10,717 nt of DNA from Bordetella parapertussis (lineage in GTDB: Bacteria; Pseudomonadota; Gammaproteobacteria; Burkholderiales; Burkholderiaceae_C): the NCBI GenBank assembly GCA_945871945.1, contig CAMBXY010000042.1, positions 1-10,717 of the forward strand. The letters are read 5' to 3'. The position numbers and the translations under genes were made by a program. Position 1 is the first letter of the stretch. Each line of letters opens with the position of its first letter. This document shows, one piece after another, positions 1-7,300 of the stretch. The notes beneath the pieces were generated by a model that was not told where the DNA came from, did not search any database, and was given only the letters and a program-made list of their open reading frames with translations.

Positions 1-288
1 ACCGATACCGCAGAAATTTCTGCAGCCATCCAAGACATCCTGAAGTCGGATGATGCAGAAGAGGATGCTGAAGCCGTGGTGATTGGCGACATCAAACTCT
101 CTAAGCGCCAAAAGCAACTTATTTTGATGCTGGACCGCGGCTTGTCCAACCGCGATATCGCCGCTGAACTCAGCATCAGCGAACACACGGTCAAGGTGCA
201 CTTGTGGCGCTTGTTCCGCCGCTTAGGTGTGAAAAGCCGTACCCAAACCCTGCACTTTGCACGCACCCACGGTTTATTAATGGGCTGA
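1..288 (+). CDS. LuxR/FixJ-family DNA-binding regulator, C-terminal part (5' end outside window)
   Basis: The reading frame is open from base 1 to the TGA at 286-288, giving 95 residues. An acidic linker (about residues 15-30) is followed by a GerE/LuxR-type helix-turn-helix at about residues 33-92. Visible hallmarks are LSKRQKQLILMLDRGLSNRDIA, with the recognition-helix stretch ISEHTVKVHL and the closing RRLGVKSRTQ. In this family the domain binds DNA as a dimer and is usually attached to a phosphoacceptor receiver domain; here the N-terminal half lies outside the window, so whether it is a response regulator is inference. A GTG at 76 could be read as a start but would discard a linker that is continuous with upstream coding sequence, so I treat the gene as truncated by the window. 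It is convergent with ccmI, 23 bp away. Target genes cannot be inferred. Confidence 0.85.
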   Translation, partial: TDTAEISAAIQDILKSDDAEEDAEAVVIGDIKLSKRQKQLILMLDRGLSNRDIAAELSISEHTVKVHLWRLFRRLGVKSRTQTLHFARTHGLLMG

Positions 289-307
289 TGCGCCTTTGGG
301 TCGTGCC

Positions 308-327
308 GCCCTTACTTGCTTAAGGGC
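308..327. terminator. Small dyad between the convergent regulator and ccmI (possible weak bidirectional terminator)
   Basis: A perfect 7-bp inverted repeat, GCCCTTA (308-314) and TAAGGGC (321-327), with a 6-nt loop, overlaps the ccmI stop codon (312-314). It lies at the meeting point of two convergent genes, where a shared terminator would be expected. Neither strand has a T-run after the stem, so a standard intrinsic terminator is not supported; the call is tentative. Confidence 0.25.
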
Positions 328-1634
328 TGTGCAATCACCAAGGTCAGCTTTTCTTTGCTGCCAGGCTTGATCGGGCCCGCGCTCACCCCGAGGTCTCCGG
401 GTTGCGCCATGGCGTTGCCGCTTCTTGAAATACGCGCTCTGACCATCACCGAGCTGATACTCGAGAGTTTCATTTGCGGGTTCATCGCCATGCTGTCGTC
501 CAGCACAAAGTCGTAGGGTAATTTGTCTACCGTGGTTCGCACAATCGCCAAGGGCATGCGTGGACCATCGGCGGCATTGGCATAAATAAACACCGTGTCT
601 TTGGACGATACCTGCGAGGCCAAACTGGGGTCAAGGCTGACCCGCCCCGCGATGCGCTCGGCGCCTGGCGCGGTCTTGCCCTTGGCGGGCTTGGCAGGCA
701 GGACTGGCGCTTGTGGGGCTTGGGCCACCACGGTATCGGGGTCAAGCGGCGGCATGTTCAAGCGTTCACGCGCCTTGTTGATGGCCTCCACCAGCGCCGG
801 CAGGTCGGGCGAGGAAGCGGGCAACAAGCCACGCACCTTGTCCCAGTATTTCAACGCGTCTTGAAATTGTGCTTGCGAAAAAGCGGCGCTGCCCGCGAGC
901 AACAAAGCATTGCCGTGCGCGGGATCGGCTTTGAGAACACTTTGAATAATCTCCCAAGGCTCGCCCTCGAAATTACCTTGGTTTTTTTGCGCCAGCACCT
1001 CGGCGCGCTCTATTCGCACATCGTCATTGGAAGCGAGTAAGAGAGATTTTTTAAACGCCTCGTCCGCAGGGTCATACTTCCCCAAGGCCCGCTCTATGCG
1101 CCCCATCATTACCCAGCCCTCGGCATTGTTGGGGTTCTCTGTCAGGCGTTGGCGCAGCTGATCGGCCATGGCTTGGAGCTTGTCGCTAGAGATTTGTTCG
1201 TCGCCACCCACTTGGCTGGCCAGCACAGGGTCGATACCCAAGGGTGTACCCACCATAAAGTACAAGCTAAAGGACAGCAGCGGAACAGCCAAAGCCAAAC
1301 TGCTCCCTAAAATTTTCCAGCGCGGAGGAAGCACTGCAGCGGCAGCAGTGGCAGGGGTAGCCGAAGCGGTTTTAGCCGGCGTGTCTTCCAAGAGGCGCTG
1401 GGTTAATTCCTCGTGAGAGGCATCAAAGCCGGCTTGGTCCAATGTGCCTTGGGCCAATTCATGCTGAAGTTCAGACAAATGCTCGCGGTAGACCGCCACC
1501 TGAGACAACACACTGTCACGTTCGCTGCCCGTCAAACCCGCACGCGAGGCGCGGCGCAAACTCCAAGCGAGGACAGCCACCACCACCATGCACATGAGCG
1601 CCGCCCACACCAAAAACCATAGCACCGGGTTCAT
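312..1634 (-). CDS. ccmI: Cytochrome c maturation protein CcmI (CycH), apocytochrome chaperone
   Basis: CcmI is the membrane-anchored chaperone of System I that holds the C-terminus of apocytochrome c and presents it to the CcmF/CcmH ligation complex. The 440-residue protein has an N-terminal membrane helix (about 4-26), a charged coiled-coil-like stretch (about 40-85), a second hydrophobic segment (about 107-128), a periplasmic TPR region (about 150-290, with repeats such as NPNNAEGWVMMGRIERALGK) and a C-terminal beta-rich domain (about 328-438). This architecture matches CycH-type CcmI, not the short CcmH. The ATG at 1632-1634 directly abuts the ccmH stop (TGA at 1635-1637), with no spacer, so translation is probably coupled. 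It is the last gene of the operon. A Pro/Ala/Lys-rich linker (about 303-325) separates the TPR and C-terminal domains. Confidence 0.93.
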   Translation of the reverse strand: MNPVLWFLVWAALMCMVVVAVLAWSLRRASRAGLTGSERDSVLSQVAVYREHLSELQHELAQGTLDQAGFDASHEELTQRLLEDTPAKTASATPATAAAAVLPPRWKILGSSLALAVPLLSFSLYFMVGTPLGIDPVLASQVGGDEQISSDKLQAMADQLRQRLTENPNNAEGWVMMGRIERALGKYDPADEAFKKSLLLASNDDVRIERAEVLAQKNQGNFEGEPWEIIQSVLKADPAHGNALLLAGSAAFSQAQFQDALKYWDKVRGLLPASSPDLPALVEAINKARERLNMPPLDPDTVVAQAPQAPVLPAKPAKGKTAPGAERIAGRVSLDPSLASQVSSKDTVFIYANAADGPRMPLAIVRTTVDKLPYDFVLDDSMAMNPQMKLSSISSVMVRARISRSGNAMAQPGDLGVSAGPIKPGSKEKLTLVIAQPLSK

Positions 1635-2084
1635 TCAGTCTTTCAAAAGTTGTTCCGCCTGCGCACGCCCTGTAGCGTCAAGACGGGAAGAAGGGAGTTG
1701 CTTGCGCAAGCGTAAATAACGCCACAGGCCAACGAGGGCCAAGCCAAACAAAATAAAGGGGCCAAACCACAAAGGCCAAGTCAGCGGTTTGAGTGGCGGC
1801 TTGTAAAGCACAAAGTCGCCGTAGCGCTCAACCAAATAGGTTTTGATCTCAGCATCGGTTTTATTTTCCCGAATGAGTTTACGCACCTCGCGGCGCAAGT
1901 CTTCGGCCAACTCGGCGTGCGAAGAAGACAGGGCCTCGTTTTGACATACCAAACAACGCAGTTCTTCTGAAATCACCAGCAAGCGGGCTTCAACTTGTGG
2001 GTCTTGCGCCATGGGCTGAGCCTCGCCCGCATGGGTCCAGCCTGACATGGCAACCAAGCAGCAAACAATCAAAAGGTGTTTCAT
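1635..2084 (-). CDS. ccmH: Cytochrome c maturation protein CcmH (short form), apocytochrome thiol oxidoreductase
   Basis: CcmH is the membrane-anchored periplasmic thiol protein that acts on the CXXCH cysteines of apocytochrome c, is itself reduced by CcmG, and associates with CcmF and CcmI. The 149-residue protein has a signal peptide (residues 1-19, cleavage likely after the THAG region), then the family motif LRCLVCQN at 42-49 with C44 and C47, and one membrane helix at about 105-122 followed by a basic cytoplasmic tail. The conserved DLRREVRKLI and YGDFVLYKPP stretches are present. Length matches the single-domain CcmH of organisms that carry a separate CcmI; it is not the CcmH-CcmI fusion of E. 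coli. The start overlaps the ccmG stop (ATGA, 2081-2084). Confidence 0.95.
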   Translation of the reverse strand: MKHLLIVCCLVAMSGWTHAGEAQPMAQDPQVEARLLVISEELRCLVCQNEALSSSHAELAEDLRREVRKLIRENKTDAEIKTYLVERYGDFVLYKPPLKPLTWPLWFGPFILFGLALVGLWRYLRLRKQLPSSRLDATGRAQAEQLLKD

Positions 2085-2665
2085 GCTGGAGTGTCCAGTT
2101 GCTGGATCAAGGGAAGAATGGTTTCGATCAAGACTTCAGGCGTGACTGGCCCCACACGCTTATAGCGAATGATGCCTTGCTTGTCGATGATGTAGGTTTC
2201 TGGCACGCCATACACGCCGTAGTCGATGCCTACACGCCCATCCAAATCCATCACCGAGAGTTTGTACGGGTCGCCGGCTATTTTTAAAAACTTCAGACTG
2301 CGCTGCCTGGCCAACTGCAATTTGGCTTCCTCGCTCAGGGCGCCAGCCGCCTGGTCGCCCGCTTGAATTTCTTTGTAGCTCAAGCCAACAATGGGAACGC
2401 GTTGGCTTTTGGAAAACTGCACCAGCAAAGGATGCTCTTCGCGACAAGCCACACACCAAGTCGCCCAGACATTGAAGACCCACACTTGACCCAACATATC
2501 GGCGGGACTGAAAGGCTTGTCACCGCTTAAGGTTGTCAAACTGAAAGCAGGGGCCGGTTTACCCACCAAAGGAGAGGGAATCTCGCTTGGGTCGCGCATC
2601 AAACCCACACCCAAGAAAGCCACCAAGGCGGCAAACAAAACCAGCGGGAGCAAAGTCTTTTTCAT
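2081..2665 (-). CDS. ccmG: Thiol:disulfide interchange protein CcmG (DsbE), thioredoxin-like
   Basis: CcmG is a periplasmic membrane-anchored thioredoxin that passes reductant, normally from DsbD or CcdA, to CcmH and apocytochrome c. The 194-residue sequence has an N-terminal signal anchor (about 5-23) and a thioredoxin fold with the active site WCVAC at 70-74 (C71, C74). The family's acidic residues follow at REEHP, and the cis-proline is in GVPETYIID (P155). The segment GIDYGVYGVPETY is the CcmG-specific groove. A stretch at about 100-128 (QAGDQAAGALSEEAKLQLAR and following) is longer than in E. coli CcmG; I believe such an insert is common in betaproteobacteria but cannot align it here. 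The start overlaps the ccmF stop (ATGA, 2662-2665). No reductant donor gene is in the window. Confidence 0.95.
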   Translation of the reverse strand: MKKTLLPLVLFAALVAFLGVGLMRDPSEIPSPLVGKPAPAFSLTTLSGDKPFSPADMLGQVWVFNVWATWCVACREEHPLLVQFSKSQRVPIVGLSYKEIQAGDQAAGALSEEAKLQLARQRSLKFLKIAGDPYKLSVMDLDGRVGIDYGVYGVPETYIIDKQGIIRYKRVGPVTPEVLIETILPLIQQLDTPA

Positions 2666-4623
2666 GCCGTGCCAGACAAAGCCTCGCCCGCCGTGCGCAC
2701 CGATTGTTGGTTGGTGTTGCGGCGGTAACGCCGGTCAAGGGCAGCCAAGACGCCGCCAAACACCATGATCAGCACCCCTGCCCACATCCACGGCACAAAG
2801 GGTTTGTAATACACCCGCATGCTCCAAGAAGGTGTGTCCCCCGCCACAGGGTCGCCCAAAGACACATACAAGTCTCGCAGCAGGCCCGAATCGATGGCGG
2901 CTTCAGTCATGGGCATGGCGGTAGAGAAATAACGCCGCTTTTGCGGAGACAAAACTTCTATCACCTGATCATTTTTCAAAACCTCGACCTTGGCTTGCAC
3001 GGCTTTGTAATTGGGGCCCATCACCTCTTCAACACCCACCAAGCGAAAGGTATAGGGCGCTATGGTGACGGTGTCGCCCACAGCCATGCGCACATCGCGC
3101 TCGACCTCGTAAGACTTCACGCCGGTGATGCCCAGCACCAACACCGCCATGCCAAAGTGCGCCATGTGCATGCCCCAAAACGAGCCGCCTATGCGACCGG
3201 GCTTGCGTAAACGCTCGACCATATGCTGCAAGCTGCCCAAGGCCACCCACATGCCTAAAAAGATACCCAGCATGGTGCCGGCTGACCAACTGCCCAAGGC
3301 AAATGGCAACACCAGCGCCAGCAACACAGCCCCAGCGCCCACAAAACGCAGGCGCCAAAAAACATCACTCATACGCGCTTCACGCCAATGCGACACCGTG
3401 CCCGGCACCAACACAAACAGCAAAGGCACCATGAGCGGCGCAAACACCAAATTGAAATACGGTGGCCCCACCGACAATTTGCCTAAATTCAGCGCATCAA
3501 TGACGAGGGGGTAAAGGGTGCCCAACAACACCGCACCGGTAGCCACCACCAACAGCACGCTGTTGAGCAAAAGAAAGGATTCCCGCGAGACCAAGCCCAT
3601 GCTGCCGCCCAAGGTGACCGCAGGTGCGCGCCAAGCAAACAAGGTAAGAGACGCGCCCACCACGATGGCCAAAAAAATCAGAATAAAAACACCGCGCGAC
3701 GGGTCGGAGGCAAAGGCATGCACCGAGGTGAGCACGCCTGAACGAACCAAAAAGGTACCCAGCAAGGACAAGGAAAAAGCGGCAATAGCCAAGAGCACGG
3801 TCCAGGCTTTGAAACTGCCGCGCTTTTCCGTGACCATCAGCGAATGAATCAGCGCGGTAGCGACCAACCACGGCATGAGGGACGCGTTTTCAACCGGGTC
3901 CCAAAACCACCACCCGCCCCAACCTAATTCGTAGTACGCCCACCAAGAGCCCAAACCAATGCCAAAGGTAAGAAATGCCCAAGCGATGACTGTCCAGGGG
4001 CGCGACCAGCGTGCCCATGCGGCATCGAGTCGCCCTGACAGCAAGGCGGCGATCGCAAACGCAAAGGCCACCGACATGCCCACATAGCCCATGTAGAGCA
4101 TGGGCGGGTGAATCACCAAGCCTGGGTCTTGCAACAAGGGGTTGAGGTCTCGCCCGTCGGCCGGCATGGGAAAGATTCGATCAAAAGGATTGGAAGTGGT
4201 CAAGATGAACATCAAAAAACCCACCGACACCAAGCCCAAGACACCCAGTACTCGCGCCACCATAACCAAAGGCAAGCTGGCAGAAAAAATCGCCACCGCC
4301 GCCGTCCAACCGCTGAGCATCAGCACCCATAACAACAAGGAACCTTCGTGGCCGCCCCACACAGCCGCAAACTGGTAGGGCTTGGGCAACAAGGAATTGG
4401 AATGCTCGGCGACATACTTCACCGAGAAGTCGTTGCTTAAAAACGAAGACGCTAAACAAGCAAACGCCAAAGACACCAACACGAATTGCAGCAAAGCTGC
4501 CGGTCGAGCCAAGGATTGCCATACCACCTTGTGACGCAAGGTACCCAACAACGGGACGGTGCCCAGCAAAAAGGCCATGACGACCGACAACACCAATGCA
4601 AATTGACCGAGTTCAGGAATCAT
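2662..4623 (-). CDS. ccmF: Heme lyase subunit CcmF
   Basis: CcmF is the integral-membrane core of the cytochrome c synthetase: it takes heme from holo-CcmE and, with CcmH and CcmI, attaches it to apocytochrome. At 653 residues it has the normal family length, with about 15 hydrophobic segments. The tryptophan-rich WWD motif is at about 227-242 (WWAYYELGWGGWWFWD). Histidines at positions corresponding to the known E. coli heme ligands are visible: H172 (VIHPPMLYMGY), H260 (LIHSLMV), H302 (SVHAFASDP) and a C-terminal pair H486/H489 (GMHMAHFG). The large periplasmic domain lies at about 503-608, before the last helix. The ATG at 4623 gives a typical CcmF N-terminus (MIPELGQFAL). No strong Shine-Dalgarno precedes it, and 21 bp separate it from the ccmE stop, the longest gap inside the operon. 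Confidence 0.97.
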   Translation of the reverse strand: MIPELGQFALVLSVVMAFLLGTVPLLGTLRHKVVWQSLARPAALLQFVLVSLAFACLASSFLSNDFSVKYVAEHSNSLLPKPYQFAAVWGGHEGSLLLWVLMLSGWTAAVAIFSASLPLVMVARVLGVLGLVSVGFLMFILTTSNPFDRIFPMPADGRDLNPLLQDPGLVIHPPMLYMGYVGMSVAFAFAIAALLSGRLDAAWARWSRPWTVIAWAFLTFGIGLGSWWAYYELGWGGWWFWDPVENASLMPWLVATALIHSLMVTEKRGSFKAWTVLLAIAAFSLSLLGTFLVRSGVLTSVHAFASDPSRGVFILIFLAIVVGASLTLFAWRAPAVTLGGSMGLVSRESFLLLNSVLLVVATGAVLLGTLYPLVIDALNLGKLSVGPPYFNLVFAPLMVPLLFVLVPGTVSHWREARMSDVFWRLRFVGAGAVLLALVLPFALGSWSAGTMLGIFLGMWVALGSLQHMVERLRKPGRIGGSFWGMHMAHFGMAVLVLGITGVKSYEVERDVRMAVGDTVTIAPYTFRLVGVEEVMGPNYKAVQAKVEVLKNDQVIEVLSPQKRRYFSTAMPMTEAAIDSGLLRDLYVSLGDPVAGDTPSWSMRVYYKPFVPWMWAGVLIMVFGGVLAALDRRYRRNTNQQSVRTAGEALSGTA

Positions 4624-4634
4624 AGTCAGGCAGC

Positions 4635-4655
4635 TTTCAAGGTTTCAAGGTTTCA
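4635..4655. repeat. Short 8-bp tandem repeat across the ccmE stop codon
   Basis: The unit TTTCAAGG occurs twice back to back (4635-4642 and 4643-4650) and continues as TTTCA (4651-4655). It spans the ccmE stop (4645-4647) and most of the 21-bp spacer before ccmF. Because the codons preceding the stop are part of the repeat, gaining or losing one unit would leave the CcmE C-terminus unchanged and alter only the spacer. Confidence 0.6.
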
Positions 4656-5097
4656 CCGATTGCGCGGCACGGGCCTGCGCAGCTTTGTCTAAGGCGTGTT
4701 GCGCCTCGGGGGGCATGTAATTCTCGTCGTGTTTGGCCAGCACCTCGCTGGCGGTCAAGAGGCCTTGGGCATCCAAACGGCCTTGCGCCACCACGCCCTT
4801 GCCCTCTGTGAACAAATCGGGCAACAAACCACTGTAGCGCACCGCAATGTCTTGGGCGGTATCGGTCACCACAAAGCTCACATCGGTGCCGTTGCGTTGT
4901 ACGCTGCCCACTTTGACCAAGCCGCCAATGCGAAAAATTTTGTTGGTGGGCGCTTCGCCATTCAACACTTGGGTGGGTGTGAAGAAAAACACCAAATTGT
5001 TTTGAAACGCATTGAGCACAAAGGCTGCTGCCGCGGCCAGCACCAACACGCCGCCCGCAATCAAGGCAAAACGGGTTTGTCGGGGACTGAGTGTCAT
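4645..5097 (-). CDS. ccmE: Periplasmic heme chaperone CcmE
   Basis: CcmE binds heme covalently in the periplasm and ferries it from the CcmC/CcmD module to CcmF. The 150-residue protein has a short cytoplasmic basic start (SPRQTR), a signal anchor at about 9-30, and an OB-fold domain (about 33-118, including FFFTPTQV, FRIGGLVKVGSV and GLLPDLFTEGKGVVAQG). The heme-binding motif HDENYMP follows at 123-129: H123 is the covalent heme site and Y127 the axial-ligand residue by analogy with E. coli H130 and Y134. The flexible tail after the motif is alanine-rich. I chose the ATG at 5095-5097: it forms an ATGA overlap with the ccmD stop and gives the family N-terminus. The longer in-frame extension back to 5241 is only ccmD read in another frame. 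Confidence 0.96.
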   Translation of the reverse strand: MTLSPRQTRFALIAGGVLVLAAAAAFVLNAFQNNLVFFFTPTQVLNGEAPTNKIFRIGGLVKVGSVQRNGTDVSFVVTDTAQDIAVRYSGLLPDLFTEGKGVVAQGRLDAQGLLTASEVLAKHDENYMPPEAQHALDKAAQARAAQSVKP

Positions 5098-5267
5098 TCT
5101 TGCTCCATGAAAAGTTCGCTGCGTGCCAAAGCCAGTGTATTTAAATGGGCGACACGGGCTTGCCAAATTTCCAACAACAGCAACAAAGCCGTCATGCCCA
5201 TGCTGCCCCAGACATACAAGCCGTAGCCGCCCATGTACCAAAACTCAGACCAACTCTCCCACCTCAT
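5094..5267 (-). CDS. ccmD: Heme exporter small subunit CcmD
   Basis: CcmD is a tiny single-pass membrane protein that associates with CcmA, CcmB, CcmC and CcmE and is needed for release of holo-CcmE from the CcmABCD complex. The 57-residue product has an N-terminal segment ending in the family pattern FWYMGGYGLYVWGSMG (conserved Tyr/Trp around residues 10-20), one hydrophobic helix at about 15-35, then a basic/amphipathic tail (QARVAHLNTLALARSE). It starts inside the ccmC stop (ATGA, 5264-5267) and ends inside the ccmE start (ATGA, 5094-5097), so it fits exactly between its expected neighbours. Its shortness makes it easy to miss in automated annotation. Confidence 0.93.
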   Translation of the reverse strand: MRWESWSEFWYMGGYGLYVWGSMGMTALLLLLEIWQARVAHLNTLALARSELFMEQE

Positions 5268-6013
5268 GCTTTAGCTCCTGCAACTTCGGGTAAGGCTTGC
5301 ACCCAATCGGTATGGCGTTCACGCTCGATGATGAGGGTGCGTACGCGGTAGCAAACCATGGCCAAAGTGTAGGCCCACATCGCCAAGGCCATGAGCAACA
5401 TGCCCCAAAGCATCAACTGCGCCATGCTGGGCGAGCGAGTCAGCGACACCGACGCACCTTGGTGCAGGGTGTTCCACCACTTCACCGAAAAATAAATGAT
5501 GGGTACATTGATAGCGCCCACAATGGCAATCAGCGCACCGGCACGGTCGGCACGGCGCACATCATCAATGGCGGAAACGAGCGCCATATAGCCCAGATAG
5601 AGAAAAAACAAAATCAATTCTGATGTGAGGCGTGCGTCCCAAACCCACCATGTGCCCCACATGGGTTTGCCCCACAAAGCGCCCGTCCATAAAGACAAAA
5701 ATGCAAACATGGCACCCGTGGGCGCCAAAGCGCGGGTCATCATGCCGGACAAGCGGGTGTTGAAGGTCAGACCCAAAACACTCCAAAACGCCATAGCCAA
5801 ATAAATGATCATGGACATCCAAGAAACGGGGACATGGACAAAAATGATGCGGTAGCCCTCGCCTTGTTGGGCGTCGCTAGGGGCCAAGCCAAAGCCCACC
5901 CACAAACCCGCCAAGGTCAGCGCCAAGGCAAGTGCCGCCAACCAAGGCCACAAGCGCCCGGCCAAACCATAAAAGGTCTGTGGGGCAGCGTAATAAAACC
6001 AGCGCATTGTCAT
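5264..6013 (-). CDS. ccmC: Heme exporter/transferase CcmC
   Basis: CcmC is the six-helix membrane protein that presents heme to apo-CcmE through its periplasmic WWD domain. With the start at 6013 it is 249 residues long. The WWD motif WGTWWVWD is at 119-126, and the flanking heme-ligand histidines fall at H60 (FVHVPVSWM) and H184 (NTLHQG), the same numbers as the ligands known in E. coli CcmC. The ATG at 6011-6013 lies 4 bp after the ccmB stop and has a GGA about 8 nt upstream inside the end of ccmB. Another ATG at 6005-6007 would remove two residues. The frame stays open back to 6199, but that Cys-rich extension overlaps ccmB in another frame and is not credible. The stop overlaps the ccmD start. 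Confidence 0.96.
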   Translation of the reverse strand: MTMRWFYYAAPQTFYGLAGRLWPWLAALALALTLAGLWVGFGLAPSDAQQGEGYRIIFVHVPVSWMSMIIYLAMAFWSVLGLTFNTRLSGMMTRALAPTGAMFAFLSLWTGALWGKPMWGTWWVWDARLTSELILFFLYLGYMALVSAIDDVRRADRAGALIAIVGAINVPIIYFSVKWWNTLHQGASVSLTRSPSMAQLMLWGMLLMALAMWAYTLAMVCYRVRTLIIERERHTDWVQALPEVAGAKA

Positions 6014-6017
6014 TTGT

Positions 6018-6683
6018 TCATTCCAAGGCAATGCGCAAAGCCGCACTGCACGCCCAAGGGCTGAAAAACACCGCTGGCAACAACATCGCCAGCAAAATTG
6101 AAACATGGGCTTGCGCCCCCAAACCGCTTTGCATGGCTTGCACAGCACCGGCACCAAACACCAGCACAGGCACGAACAAAGGCAGCACCAACAAGGCAAT
6201 CAACACACCACCACCGCGCACCCCTAAGGTGAGGGCCGCCCCCATTGCACCAATGCAAGACAAGACCGGGGTTCCCAACAACAACGACAGCGACAACATG
6301 CCCAATACATCCGGTGGCAAATCAAATTGCAAACCCAAGACGGGGGCCAATGCTACCAAGGGCAGGCCCGAGACCAACCAATGGGCACAAATTTTCCCTA
6401 AGACCAAAAGCCCTAAAGGATGCGGGGACAGCATCAGGTGCTCCAAAGAGCCGTCGCGCCAATCGTTTTCAAACAAGCGTGGCAAAGACAAAATGCTGGC
6501 CAGCAAGGCGCCCACCCACAAGACACCGGGGCCAATTTGTCGCAGCATGGCGGCTTCGGGGCCAATCGCCAAAGGAAACAAAGCGGCGACCACCACGAAG
6601 AAAAACAAAGCGCTCAAGACCTCGGCTTTGCGCCTGTAAGCCAAGCGCAAATCACGTGCCACCAAGGTGAAAAAAGCATTCAT
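6018..6683 (-). CDS. ccmB: Heme exporter permease CcmB
   Basis: CcmB is the integral-membrane half of the CcmAB ABC complex, whose ATP hydrolysis drives release of holo-CcmE from CcmC/CcmD. The 221-residue protein has about six hydrophobic segments (approximately 24-44, 50-70, 95-120, 125-155, 158-182 and 193-215). A cytoplasmic amphipathic region between helices 2 and 3, FENDWRDGSLEHLMLSPHPL, is the characteristic CcmB stretch that contacts the ATPase. The N-terminus (residues 1-20, rich in Arg/Lys) is typical. The ATG at 6681-6683 overlaps the ccmA stop (ATGA, 6680-6683), and ccmC begins 4 bp after its stop. Confidence 0.95.
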   Translation of the reverse strand: MNAFFTLVARDLRLAYRRKAEVLSALFFFVVVAALFPLAIGPEAAMLRQIGPGVLWVGALLASILSLPRLFENDWRDGSLEHLMLSPHPLGLLVLGKICAHWLVSGLPLVALAPVLGLQFDLPPDVLGMLSLSLLLGTPVLSCIGAMGAALTLGVRGGGVLIALLVLPLFVPVLVFGAGAVQAMQSGLGAQAHVSILLAMLLPAVFFSPWACSAALRIALE

Positions 6684-7300
6684 GGCGTCAAGGTCCGCTG
6701 CAGCACAGGGGAACCTAAGTTGATTCCCTGATGGCTGGTGAAAAGAAGGAGGCCGCCTTGTTGCAAATGCGCTTGCAGTACCTGCTGCAAAGCTTGCACT
6801 GCCGCGCCATCGAGCGCCACAAACGGCTCATCCAACACCCACAGCTTGGCTTGGGACACCTGCAGTCGCGCCAACGCCACGCGTCGCTTTTGCCCTTGCG
6901 ACAACACGCGCAGCGGCAAATGCGCTCTGGTGCCAAGACCCTGGGATTTCAGCGCTTGAAAAGCTTGTTCGCGGCTGAGCGACTGGCCCGCCAATACCGA
7001 TGTCGTCTGCAGGTTTTCCACCGCCGAGAGTTCGTCTTTCAAGCCCAGGCTGTGGCCCAGATACAGCAAGTCGCGCATGAAGGCGGGTCGCACTTGGGCA
7101 ATGGCTTGTCCGTCCCAACGCACCTCGCCGCTGGCTGCTTGCGACAAACCGCAGACCATGCGCAGCAAACTGGTTTTGCCCGAACCATTGTTGCCCTCGA
7201 TGTGCATGGCTTGACCTGCTTCCAAGCTGAAGCTTTGGGTGGCAAACAAGGGGCGACCACCGCGCTCGCAGCCCAGGGCGATGACTTGGAGTTGGCTCAT
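6680..7300 (-). CDS. ccmA: Heme exporter ATP-binding protein CcmA
   Basis: CcmA is the cytoplasmic ATPase of the CcmABCD complex; its ATP hydrolysis frees heme-loaded CcmE. The 206-residue protein shows all ABC motifs: Walker A GNNGSGKT at 36-43, signature LSQGQ at 133-137 followed by KRRVALARL, Walker B LWVLDEP at 153-159 with E158 as the likely catalytic base, D-loop LD at 163-164, and the switch histidine H190 (FTSHQG). The segment LYLGHSLGLKDELSAVENL is characteristic of CcmA. I chose the ATG at 7298-7300, which forms an ATGA overlap with the stop of the upstream transferase gene. A TTG two codons further upstream is an alternative. It is the first ccm gene, but not the first gene of the operon. 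Confidence 0.96.
   Translation of the reverse strand: MSQLQVIALGCERGGRPLFATQSFSLEAGQAMHIEGNNGSGKTSLLRMVCGLSQAASGEVRWDGQAIAQVRPAFMRDLLYLGHSLGLKDELSAVENLQTTSVLAGQSLSREQAFQALKSQGLGTRAHLPLRVLSQGQKRRVALARLQVSQAKLWVLDEPFVALDGAAVQALQQVLQAHLQQGGLLLFTSHQGINLGSPVLQRTLTP

Noticed and set aside
76..288. A complete 70-residue LuxR-type regulator starting at GTG 76
   Set aside because: The frame is open to base 1 with a typical acidic inter-domain linker, so the gene is better read as a fragment cut by the window edge.
5098..5241. Extended N-terminus for CcmE
   Set aside because: It overlaps the well-supported ccmD gene in another frame, and the ATG at 5097 gives the normal signal-anchor start.
6014..6199. 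Extended N-terminus for CcmC with a Cys/Trp-rich start
   Set aside because: It is the end of ccmB read in another frame; the start at 6013 gives family length and puts the heme-ligand histidines at 60 and 184.
5932..6639. Long plus-strand frame of 235 residues opposite ccmB
   Set aside because: Lys/Thr/Pro/Asn-rich low-complexity product that mirrors the hydrophobic codons of ccmB; a shadow.
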